Shown here: piece by piece, positions 17,897 to 25,449 of the stretch
Layout: each line of letters opens with the position of its first letter
Numbering within the stretch: position 1 is the first letter of the stretch
Assembly (NCBI GenBank): GCA_937891135.1
Contig: CALAFB010000082.1
Span: 1 to 64,000, forward strand
Length of the DNA: 64,000 nt
Source of the DNA: an uncultured Elusimicrobium sp.
Lineage (GTDB): Bacteria > Elusimicrobiota > Elusimicrobia > Elusimicrobiales > Elusimicrobiaceae
Direction: 5' to 3'
The notes under the pieces: model-generated
Databases searched by the model: none
What the model was told of the DNA's origin: nothing
Seen by the model: the letters and a program-made list of their open reading frames with translations, nothing else
Program-made: the position numbers and the translations under genes

Positions 17897-18123
17897 CGTA
17901 CAGGGTTTTTGCGCTTAATTCTCCGACGAGAAAATGACTGTTGTATTTGCTTCTTGTTGCCATTGCCTAAATATTGACAATGGATGTCGTGCTTATTGTA
18001 CTTGTCCTATCTAAGAAAAGGTATCTTTCAGGCGACAGGATGTCAGAATCTACCATAAGTATAACAAAACTTTATGTAGATTCCCACGCTTTGTATTGCT
18101 AAAAATAAAGTTTTATACCTATA

Positions 18124-19215
18124 CTAATTAATTTTCAAATTATAATGCGTGGTTCTTCCTGCGCCTATCTGTTCTAAAATACCGCGTTGTTGTAGATCAG
18201 CTATGTCACGGGAAGCAGTATCGTGGGAGCATTTGCAGATTTTAGCCCATTTGGTACTGGTTAAATGACCTGTAAAACCGTCAAAAAGCATATTGAGCAT
18301 CTTGTTTTGGCGGTCATTGAAAGTTTCCCCTTGATGCTGTTTCCAGAAAGTTGCTTTAGCCAAAACAGTTTTCAAAAGTTCTTCCGAACCCTTGATGGCC
18401 TTTTCTAACGTATGCAAGAACCATTCTAACCAGTCCGTAATATCCAAATCACCTTGTTGGGTAACTTCCAGTTGCTTGTAATATTCCTTACGTTCTTTGG
18501 CAATCTGAGATGACATAGAATAAAATCGATTAGAAGAAGATTCGCTCCGTGCTAGTAATAATTCCGTCAAAGCGCGGGCAATACGTCCGTTTCCGTCGTC
18601 AAATGGGTGCAAAATAACAAACCATAAGTGCGTGATAGCTGCTTTGAGTACATTATCGGTCGGGTCTGTATTGATGAAATGAAACAACTTTTCCATTTCA
18701 GCATTTAAAACAGTAGCAGCAGGAGCTTCATAATGGACTTTTTCTTGTCCCATTGGCCCCGAAACAACCTGCATGGGGCCTAGTTTATCATCCCGATAAT
18801 CACCTGCTTTAATGGTATAAAAGCCACTCTTGCCATCAGGAAACATATTTTTATGCCACGCACACAAGCGGGCTTTGGTAATAGGGGCCTCGTAATGTTG
18901 AATAGCATCTAACATCATTTCTACAGTACCGTCTATGTTGCGAGTTACCGGAATATCCTCATTGGGTAACCCTAACCGTCTGGCAATAGAGGAGCGAACC
19001 TGTGCTATATCTAGCAGTTGGCCTTCAATCTGATTGGACTTTAAAATTTCTTCCGTAAGCGCTTGAAGCAAGGCGTTATCCTGCATAGCAAAACCTATGT
19101 TCTGCATTTTACCCAGTAATAACCCTTGCACCAGTTTTACCTGTGCAAGTAGTGCTAAAATCTTTGTTTCATCCCACGTAAAGTGCGGCCAGTTTTCATT
19201 TTGATAAATATACAT
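18124..19215 (-). CDS. Fic-domain protein with N-terminal inhibitory motif and C-terminal winged helix
   Basis: A 363-residue Fic protein, which probably transfers AMP from ATP to a target hydroxyl. The active-site loop is HPFDDGNGR starting at His203; the inhibitory motif SxxxEG (S60...E64 G65) sits N-terminal, as in self-inhibited class II Fic proteins. The N-terminal part resembles DUF4172 and the C-terminal ~70 residues look like a winged helix (WAKICKCSHDTASRDIADLQQRGIL). The ATG at 19215 is chosen because of the AGGAG at nine bases; an upstream ATG at 19266 exists. A palindrome overlaps the probable promoter. It is located in the tRNA-Val island. Confidence 0.88.
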   Translation of the reverse strand: MYIYQNENWPHFTWDETKILALLAQVKLVQGLLLGKMQNIGFAMQDNALLQALTEEILKSNQIEGQLLDIAQVRSSIARRLGLPNEDIPVTRNIDGTVEMMLDAIQHYEAPITKARLCAWHKNMFPDGKSGFYTIKAGDYRDDKLGPMQVVSGPMGQEKVHYEAPAATVLNAEMEKLFHFINTDPTDNVLKAAITHLWFVILHPFDDGNGRIARALTELLLARSESSSNRFYSMSSQIAKERKEYYKQLEVTQQGDLDITDWLEWFLHTLEKAIKGSEELLKTVLAKATFWKQHQGETFNDRQNKMLNMLFDGFTGHLTSTKWAKICKCSHDTASRDIADLQQRGILEQIGAGRTTHYNLKIN

Positions 19216-19250
19216 AATTCGCTCCTGTACACTTATTATAGCATAAACCA

Positions 19251-19285
19251 CGCATAAAGTACGCAAAAAGTGCGTAGTTTATGCG
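19251..19285. promoter_or_regulatory. inverted repeat at fic promoter
   Basis: CGCATAAAGTACGC and GCGTAGTTTATGCG pair with one mismatch over a short spacer. It lies just upstream of the minus-strand TATAAT near 19238, overlapping the -35 region, as expected for a repressor site. It shares the half-site with 17787-17806. Confidence 0.55.
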
Positions 19286-19302
19286 TAGATTACGGCTTTC
19301 CC

Positions 19303-19572
19303 CTATACAATACTAAGCGGGATCATCCCATCCATCACCATCATTTTACTGGCGATCTTATCCTTTTTAAACCTTAAATAGAGCTGTGTGGTGGTGATTT
19401 TCTGATGGCCGAGCAACCGCTGTAGCTGTTCAATACGGCCTCCGCGGTTTAAGAAATTTACTGCAAATGAATGCCGTAGGTCATGTGGCCGATGCCGGAC
19501 TTTTTAAAGGTTTTATTCAATTGATATTTCACTATATAGTCTAGAACAGATGTAATAGAAGATGATAGATAC
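19303..19572 (-). pseudogene. tyrosine recombinase C-terminal remnant
   Basis: Reading the minus strand gives RHRPHDLRHSFAV, then LLGHQKITTTQLY and a terminal tail ending at the stop 19303-19305. These are the HxxR, GH and nucleophile-Tyr motifs of phage-type integrases. Upstream the similarity (YQLNKTFKKSG) continues in another frame, so at least one frameshift is present, and the N-terminal half is gone. It is presumably the remnant of the integrase that inserted the island into tRNA-Val. Confidence 0.85.
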
Positions 19573-19590
19573 TATACCCTAACCCACCCA

Positions 19591-19647
19591 TTGTGGCAGC
19601 CAGGCGAAGCCGTACCGCCAAGCATGCGCAGGCGGGGGCTGCCACAA
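19591..19647. repeat. inverted repeat TTGTGGCAGCC...GGCTGCCACAA
   Basis: An 11-base inverted repeat encloses a G/C-rich middle including GCATGCGCAGGCGGGGGC. The string CATGCGCAGGC recurs at 54046-54056. It is REP-like, between the integrase remnant and the pilin leader. Confidence 0.55.
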
Positions 19648-19767
19648 CCTAGTGCCTGCAACAAGTGTCCTATAATGTAGTACAATGAAAGTAGATTATA
19701 GTAAGGAGTAATAACCAAACAAAATACAGTAAGTAGTACATACAATTTATAAAGATTATTTGTTGAA

Positions 19768-19950
19768 GTGTGGAGGAAGACCACGCCAAGCGGAGAAAAG
19801 CCTTATCGGTTTTTCCGAGCATGTTCTCTGTCAGCAGATAGTCGCCATGTCTTACCCATTTCTCTTAAATTAGGGATTGGGTAAGCGGCGATTGTTTGTT
19901 AAGAGTCACAGAGAACAGCCCTTAACAATGTCGCCGCTTTTTTATTGGCT
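19768..19950 (+). promoter_or_regulatory. structured pilin leader RNA, copy G
   Basis: H1 GTGTGG/CCACGC at 19768-19786, an extra hairpin at 19791-19817, P1 arms (GTTCTCTGT / ACAGAGAAC) at 19823-19831 and 19908-19916, strand A (AGTCGCC) at 19840-19846, H2 arms (CTTACCC / GGGTAAG) at 19851-19857 and 19879-19885, strand B (GCGGCGATTGTT) at 19885-19896, and strand C (AACAATGTCGCCGC) at 19924-19937 followed by seven U. C sits in the loop of a closing AGCC/GGCT stem. B:C plus U7 is the clearest terminator of the family. Upstream TACAAT at 19741-19746 may be the promoter. Confidence 0.75.
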
Positions 19951-19988
19951 AAATTTGATGTTAATAAAATAAGACTGGAGGAAGTACA

Positions 19989-20588
19989 ATGACACAAAAA
20001 ATACTGGGCGCAGTTATACGCAAAGTTGTTTACCCCAAAGGTTTTACACTCATAGAACTTTTGGTAGTAGTACTAATCATTGGTATTTTAGCCGCTGTTG
20101 CTGTGCCTCAATACCAAAAAGCCGTAGCTAAAGCACGTGTTGCTCAGTGGACGTCTTGGGGTTATGCTATTACGAATGCCCAAAATATGTATTTTCTGGC
20201 AAACGGTGAATTTGCCACGGATTTTGACGCCCTAGATATTGCCTTACCAAGCAAGTGCAGTGCCTCCACCCATTTAAACTGGGCAGCCAAAATTGAAATC
20301 GTTTGTTCTGAATCCCCCGTGAAGGGTGTTATACGTTGGAATGCACATGATGTAGATTTGACTTGGACCGAAATGTTTTTTTCCAAAAATGGGAAATTGA
20401 CCTCATCACCGGATTTTACATATAATATTCCTTCCGATCAAGCGAAAAAAAGAGTTTATTTGGCAACTACGCGTCCTTTTTGTAGAGTTCATAGTGATGC
20501 CGGTCGCCCCATGTGTCAAGCTTTGGGGGGTACAAAAATATCAGAAGGTGGAACTCCAGGAGAGGTGTGGGAATTGCCGGCCCGGTAA
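19989..20588 (+). CDS. type IV pilin-like precursor
   Basis: A 199-residue pseudopilin: leader MTQKILGAVIRKVVYPKG, then FTLIELL, a hydrophobic helix and AAVAVPQYQKAV. The soluble domain contains single Cys pairs (SKCSASTHLN...IVCSE) and a C-terminal FCRVHSDAGRPMCQALG. GGAGG lies eight bases before the ATG. It stands inside the tRNA-Val island, preceded by leader copy G. Confidence 0.92.
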   Translation: MTQKILGAVIRKVVYPKGFTLIELLVVVLIIGILAAVAVPQYQKAVAKARVAQWTSWGYAITNAQNMYFLANGEFATDFDALDIALPSKCSASTHLNWAAKIEIVCSESPVKGVIRWNAHDVDLTWTEMFFSKNGKLTSSPDFTYNIPSDQAKKRVYLATTRPFCRVHSDAGRPMCQALGGTKISEGGTPGEVWELPAR

Positions 20589-20599
20589 ACACTTTCGTT

Positions 20600-21060
20600 A
20601 GCTCCGTAGAGTGGGATTATACTTTTTCAACTTTTGTTGTTTATATACAAACTGCATTGGGTGATTTATCGGTTAATGCTCACTAAATATTAAGATCAAA
20701 GCTACAGAACTGATTACCTATTTTACATCAACACAGCTAAAGATGAGTGTGTGAGTGCGTGGTCGTCAGCCGGGTCATACCCGTGCTGTATGCAAACGAT
20801 CGTTTGGTCTACGTACAGCATAAAGAAAACTCAAATCCAGCGGAAAAGTCCTACGTTTTGACAGCTCGTTTTTTACCTTTCCCGCGCGGACTTGCCAACT
20901 TAGACGAAAGGATTTTTACAAATTGCCAATCAAACCTTGCCAAAACACCTCATTTGTATTGTCAGACGCATTGCCAAAATATTGACAATAAAACTACAAA
21001 AACCTGCAAAAACGCGCAAAAAACGGCCTTTTCAGACTGTTAACCGGGAACGCAGTAAAA
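20600..21060. other. attachment-site region with repeated integrase-like arm motifs
   Basis: A long stretch without a convincing gene (a 98-codon ORF at 20747-21043 has no domain and overlaps the repeats). TTGCCAA/TTGACAA-type motifs recur at about 20892, 20932, 20937 and 20971-20985. CATTGCCAAAATATTGACAATA at 20969-20990 matches 17961-17982 at 20 of 22 positions. A hairpin GCTGTA...AAACG/CGTTT...TACAGC lies near 20785-20822. The placement at both island ends suits arm-type integrase binding sites. Confidence 0.45.
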
Positions 21061-21076
21061 TCAGTATAAAATAAGA

Positions 21077-21105
21077 AATCCTCGTCGTAAAACGAGGACC
21101 TTTAA
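21077..21105 (-). terminator. tRNA-Val terminator
   Basis: On the minus strand GGTCCTCGTTTTACGACGAGGATTT: an eight-pair CCTCGT-based stem followed by TTTC, directly after the tRNA. Confidence 0.65.
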
Positions 21106-21106
21106 A

Positions 21107-21181
21107 TGGTGCCCAGTACAGGGATTGAACCTGTGACCTTTCCCATGTCAAGGGAACGCGCTACCGCTGCGCCAACTGGGC
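21107..21181 (-). tRNA. tRNA-Val (GAC)
   Basis: Cloverleaf: acceptor GCCCAGT/ACTGGGC, D arm GGCGCAGCGGTAGCGC, anticodon arm TTCCC-TTGACAT-GGGAA with anticodon GAC, T arm CAGGTTCAATCCCTG, discriminator A and encoded CCA. It is the target of the island whose other end is at 17852-17896; the current 3' half is presumably element-derived. Confidence 0.95.
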
Positions 21182-21273
21182 TTAAATCGTTACAAACTAC
21201 TTAAATTGCAGAACTTCAGTTTCTGTTTTCTTAGCTGGCGCGCGTTCCTAGCGGGAACGGACTTGATACTACA

Positions 21274-21294
21274 AGCGCTACGCCAACTGGGCTT
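21274..21294 (-). repeat. tRNA-Val 5' fragment
   Basis: GCGCTA-C-GCCAACTGGGCTT resembles the 5' end of the adjacent tRNA-Val (21160-21183) and precedes a T-arm-like string. It is probably the scar of an earlier integration or tRNA duplication. Confidence 0.5.
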
Positions 21295-21600
21295 AAACCT
21301 ATTTTTATTATACCATATTGATTTTAAGAAGGCAAAGTGTTCATCGTAAAATCCGTTTTGTTGTTCAATTCTTACCTAGCAAGGAATACATACATTATAT
21401 GTAGTTACGGACATTTTTGATTCTTTAAAGGAACGTAATTTGTTTTCTCACGTTCGTGGAGATTAAGTGCGTTTCTCCTGCAAATCAATTCTATACGGAC
21501 GTACTGGAAAAATAAAAAACTTCCAGTACGTGTTTGGGGACGGGAAAAATCTTTCAGCCAGTAATAAAACTTCGCGCGCGTACTAAGAATATAGTAAAAT
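21295..21600. other. intergenic region with strong hairpin
   Basis: No gene is seen. A perfect 11-bp inverted repeat ACGTACTGGAA / TTCCAGTACGT spans 21499-21531 with an 11-base AT loop. Smaller stems GAACGT/ACGTTC and GGAG/CTCC precede it. TATAGT near 21591 may be part of a promoter for 21618. Confidence 0.4.
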
Positions 21601-21617
21601 AACAATAGGACTTTTTT

Positions 21618-22316
21618 ATGAAACGTGGTTTATTTTTACTGGCTACGGCCACATTATCTTCAGCTTTGTATGCACAACAAACATTTACACGCAAAGCCGT
21701 AGAAGATGTGCTAACCCAATACAACCCTCAGTTTATGCATACGGTAGGGCAAAATCCGCAAGTGCAGCTTCAAGTGGACGCTGTTATGGATGCTTATGCC
21801 AGACAGCAACTTCCGGATACGTTGGAAAACCGCTATACACTTATTGCACTAACACGTAATTTTGAAAATTCTATTTTATTAAATACCCTGACTAAACAAT
21901 ACCAACGGGCCTTGTTGTATGCCCAGCTAGGGGATCCTGAAACACAAAGGGCAGCGCGGACAGCTGCCCGCAAGAAGTTATCTGCCGTATATGCGCGTAT
22001 ATGGGCTGTTAGTGTGCAAGTAAAAGAAGATTTATTGAAAAAATATAAACAAGCCCATAAAGAAATTGCAACTCGGCCTGATGTAACGGCTGCACAGCGG
22101 CAAGAACTACAAGACCGTTACCAAAAAGCCATTACGTTTTTAAAGGCGGATATTAAACAGTTGCGTGCCCAACCTGGCCGCCAGGTACAATATTTAACTG
22201 CCCAGGCTCTTACTACGGCCGAAGCGGAAGTGCAGGCTGCCTTATCGTTGTTGGAAACAGGAGAAACTGCCAATTTGCAAATCAAAACCAATCACAAAAA
22301 ACCAGTCGCGGAGTAA
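21618..22316 (+). CDS. secreted helical protein upstream of secA
   Basis: A 232-residue protein with a signal peptide (MKRGLFLLATATLSSALYAQQ, cleavage near LYA-QQ). The mature part is rich in Gln, Ala and Leu and predicted all-helical, with repeated Tyr/Gln stretches and coiled-coil potential (KAITFLKADIKQLRAQ). No known domain is recognised. It is the first gene of the long secA-lnt-prfB unit, 50 bases before secA, and probably periplasmic. The function is unknown. Confidence 0.75.
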   Translation: MKRGLFLLATATLSSALYAQQTFTRKAVEDVLTQYNPQFMHTVGQNPQVQLQVDAVMDAYARQQLPDTLENRYTLIALTRNFENSILLNTLTKQYQRALLYAQLGDPETQRAARTAARKKLSAVYARIWAVSVQVKEDLLKKYKQAHKEIATRPDVTAAQRQELQDRYQKAITFLKADIKQLRAQPGRQVQYLTAQALTTAEAEVQAALSLLETGETANLQIKTNHKKPVAE

Positions 22317-22366
22317 CGATTTCCATTTCTCTTTTTACCCATTTTAACTTGATAAGGAATATAACT

Positions 22367-25012
22367 ATGATTCAAACTGTAATAAATAAAATTTTTGGAA
22401 CCAAAAGCGAACGTGATTTAAAGAAAATACAACACTATGTGGATGAAGCAAATGCATTATCCGGGTCGATGGAAAAGCTAACGGACGCGCAATTAAAAGA
22501 TAAAACGCAAGAGTTTAAAAACCGTTTAGCTAACGGCGAAACATTAGATGATATTTTGTCGGAAGCCTTTGCAGTAGTACGTGAAGCAGCAAAACGGGTT
22601 ATCGGGCTGCGCCCGTATGATGTGCAGCTGTTAGGGGGCATTGTCTTACATCAAGGAAAAATTGCTGAAATGCGAACCGGGGAAGGGAAAACGCTTGTAG
22701 CGGTGCTTCCTTCTTATTTAAACGCGTTAACTGGCAAAGGAGTACATGTTGTAACGGTAAACGATTATTTGGCCCGGCGGGATCGACAATGGATGGGTCC
22801 CATTCACGAATTTTTAGGATTAACGGTGGGCTATATCGGACACGATATGAATAGTGAAGAACGCCGCGAAATGTATCTAAAAGATATTACGTATGTAACC
22901 AACAATGAATTGGGATTTGATTATTTGCGTGATAATATGGTCATTAACCGACAGGACCGCGTATTGCGCTTTCAAAATGACCGCGTGCCTGATGAAAAAG
23001 GCAACCCGGTTCTGCGGCCGCTTAACTATTGTATTGTAGACGAGGTAGACTCCATTTTAATTGACGAGGCCCGTACCCCGCTTATTATTTCCGGTCCGTC
23101 CGAACAAAGTACGGATAAATATTATATCGTCAACCGCTTAATTCCATCTTTAAAAGTACGTTTAATTACTGAAAAAGATGAAGTAAAAGCCAAATATGAA
23201 GGTGTCAATTTGGATGAAGGGGTGGATGCGGTTATTGATGAAAAAGCGCATACGGCTACTTTAACTGATACCGGGATTGCTAAGGCCGAGAAATTTTTAA
23301 ATGTACCGAATTTGTATGATGATGTGCAATCCGAATGGGTACATCATATTAACCAAGCGTTACGGGCCCACCACTTATATGAACGGGATGTGGATTATGT
23401 AATTAAAGATGGTGAAGTCGTTATCGTAGACGAATTTACCGGTCGTTTGATGCCGGGCCGCCGTTGGAGCGACGGACTTCACCAAGCCGTAGAAGCGAAA
23501 GAAGGGTTGCAAATTAAAGAAGAAAACCAAACTTTGGCTACTATTACGTTCCAGAATTTCTTTAAATTGTATAAAAAACTTTCCGGCATGACCGGGACGG
23601 CTATGACAGAAGCCAACGAGTTCTGGCAGATTTACCGGTTAGATGTAGTGGAAATCCGCTCCAACCGGCCGTCTAAACGCGTGGATTATCCAGATTTAGT
23701 TTATTTGACCGAACGTGAAAAATTTAACGCCATTGTGGATGAAGTGGAAGGTTTATGGAAGAAAGGTGCGCCCGTCTTGGTAGGGACACGCAGTATTGAA
23801 AAATCTGAAAAATTAAGCCACATGCTACGTCAAAAAGGGATTCCGCACAAAGTGTTAAACGCCAAATACCATGAAATGGAAGCCCAAATCATTAGCCAGG
23901 CCGGGCGTAAAGGTGCCGTAACCATTGCTACAAATATGGCTGGACGCGGTACGGATATTGTACTAGGCGGAAACCCTGCCGAACAGGCCGAACAAGATGA
24001 AGTGGTAGCGTTAGGTGGTTTACACGTAATTGGAAGCGAACGGCATGAATCACGCCGTATTGATAATCAATTGCGTGGACGTTGTGCGCGCCAGGGAGAC
24101 CCAGGTTCTTCCCGCTTTTACATTTCTTTAGAAGATGAGTTGATTCGTCTTTTTGCTAATACGGACCGCATGGCCGCTTTGTTAAGCAAAATGGGCATGA
24201 AAGAAGGGGAAGCCATTGAATCCGGTATACTCACAAACCGTATTGAAGGGGCCCAGCGTATGGTAGAGGGGCGGAACTTTGATATCCGCAAACAACTCTT
24301 AGATTACGATAAAGTAATGAACCAGCAACGCACCGCTATTTACAATTTGCGTAATGCGGTTTTGGACGGGGAAAATATGGCGGATAAATCCCACCAAATG
24401 ATGGAAGAAATTGTAGCGGAATTAGTGGAGCAGTATTATCATCCGCAACATCCGCAAAAGAATGATTTCGGAGCCCTTAACATTGGGTTACGGCAATTTT
24501 TCCCGTTACCATTTGAACTTTCTTTAGAAACTGTGGGTAAAAAATCCTGCGAAGAATTGACTGCCCAAATTATGACAACGGTTCAAGAATTGTATGCCCA
24601 ACGTACCCAGTATTTTGCCGAACAGGGTATTGATTTCGGGGAAGTGGAACGCATGTTACTTTTGCAAATTATTGATACGGCTTGGAAACAAAACCTGTAT
24701 GAATTAGACCAATTACAAAATAGTGTCAGTTTACGCGGTTATGCCCAAAAAGATCCGCTCATAGAATATCAAAAAGAATCCTATAAATTGTATGCTTCTA
24801 TGATGAACCGTATTCGCGATTTGATGGTAAGTTATATTTTCCGCTTGCAGTTACCTCCGCGGCAAACAGCCGCTGAGCGTGCACAGGCGGCTGCCGCTAA
24901 AAACCCGGAGAAGGTTAGTTCTGCCCCAGTAAAAAAACACATTGGGCGTAATGACCCGTGTCCGTGTGGAAGTGGAAAAAAATACAAAAAATGTTGTGGA
25001 GCGAACCAATGA
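22367..25012 (+). CDS. secA: preprotein translocase ATPase SecA
   Basis: SecA (881 aa) drives protein export through SecYEG. Walker A is MRTGEGKT (about residue 103), the DEAD-type box is VDEVDSILIDEA (about 225), the preprotein cross-linking domain and second nucleotide-binding fold contain ATNMAGRGTDIVLGG, and the C-terminal zinc finger for SecB/ribosome binding is NDPCPCGSGKKYKKCCG. The ATG at 22367 is preferred over an in-frame TTG at 22349 because AAGGA is well placed. The stop overlaps the next start. Confidence 0.97.
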   Translation: MIQTVINKIFGTKSERDLKKIQHYVDEANALSGSMEKLTDAQLKDKTQEFKNRLANGETLDDILSEAFAVVREAAKRVIGLRPYDVQLLGGIVLHQGKIAEMRTGEGKTLVAVLPSYLNALTGKGVHVVTVNDYLARRDRQWMGPIHEFLGLTVGYIGHDMNSEERREMYLKDITYVTNNELGFDYLRDNMVINRQDRVLRFQNDRVPDEKGNPVLRPLNYCIVDEVDSILIDEARTPLIISGPSEQSTDKYYIVNRLIPSLKVRLITEKDEVKAKYEGVNLDEGVDAVIDEKAHTATLTDTGIAKAEKFLNVPNLYDDVQSEWVHHINQALRAHHLYERDVDYVIKDGEVVIVDEFTGRLMPGRRWSDGLHQAVEAKEGLQIKEENQTLATITFQNFFKLYKKLSGMTGTAMTEANEFWQIYRLDVVEIRSNRPSKRVDYPDLVYLTEREKFNAIVDEVEGLWKKGAPVLVGTRSIEKSEKLSHMLRQKGIPHKVLNAKYHEMEAQIISQAGRKGAVTIATNMAGRGTDIVLGGNPAEQAEQDEVVALGGLHVIGSERHESRRIDNQLRGRCARQGDPGSSRFYISLEDELIRLFANTDRMAALLSKMGMKEGEAIESGILTNRIEGAQRMVEGRNFDIRKQLLDYDKVMNQQRTAIYNLRNAVLDGENMADKSHQMMEEIVAELVEQYYHPQHPQKNDFGALNIGLRQFFPLPFELSLETVGKKSCEELTAQIMTTVQELYAQRTQYFAEQGIDFGEVERMLLLQIIDTAWKQNLYELDQLQNSVSLRGYAQKDPLIEYQKESYKLYASMMNRIRDLMVSYIFRLQLPPRQTAAERAQAAAAKNPEKVSSAPVKKHIGRNDPCPCGSGKKYKKCCGANQ

Positions 25013-25440
25013 AAAAAATGATCAAAAATACATGGTTACTTGTCTGTGCCGGGGTGATACTTGTATCTATTCCGTTGTTGTTAACACAAAATCAACCTAT
25101 TGAAGTAGAGGTACCGCACTTAACGCAAGAGCAAATTAATGAAAGGAAAAAAGCCTCTGAACAAGCAGCAAAAGCGGCCCAACGTAAAACTAAAATGATT
25201 CGGACCTATGCCTGCAATACGGATGAAGATTGTATCATTGTGGATAAAGATCCGTGCGGCTGCGCCATTGGCCCCAAAGGGGTTACAGCTATTAACGCGG
25301 GTCATCTAGAAGATTTTGAGGCCCTTAATAGAAATATATTTGGTACTAAAAGCTGTCCCGATACGATTTCGGAAGAAAAGGAATGCAGCCCTTCTGCACA
25401 TGCCGTGTGTAAAGCACATACGTGTAAAATTGCTTATTAG
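25009..25440 (+). CDS. membrane-anchored cysteine-rich protein
   Basis: A 143-residue protein with an N-terminal uncleaved signal anchor (NTWLLVCAGVILVSIPLLL), a Gln/Ala/Lys linker and a periplasmic domain with eight cysteines (YACNTDEDC, DPCGC, SCPDT, ECS, VCKAHTC). The pattern resembles small disulphide-rich domains. The ATG overlaps the secA stop and the next gene (lnt) starts 9 bases after it ends, so it belongs to the operon. No family is recognised with confidence. Confidence 0.75.
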   Translation: MKKMIKNTWLLVCAGVILVSIPLLLTQNQPIEVEVPHLTQEQINERKKASEQAAKAAQRKTKMIRTYACNTDEDCIIVDKDPCGCAIGPKGVTAINAGHLEDFEALNRNIFGTKSCPDTISEEKECSPSAHAVCKAHTCKIAY

Positions 25441-25449
25441 GATGGTGGT

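Noticed and set aside
19591..19647. Insertion sequence end
   Set aside because: Inverted repeat only; no transposase, no target duplication seen.
20747..21043. 98-codon ORF next to tRNA-Val
   Set aside because: No domain, no good RBS, and it runs through the TTGCCAA-type repeats and a hairpin of the attachment region; more likely non-coding.
21237..21294. A second complete tRNA
   Set aside because: Only the 5' acceptor/D part resembles tRNA-Val; the remainder does not form a cloverleaf or a readable anticodon arm.
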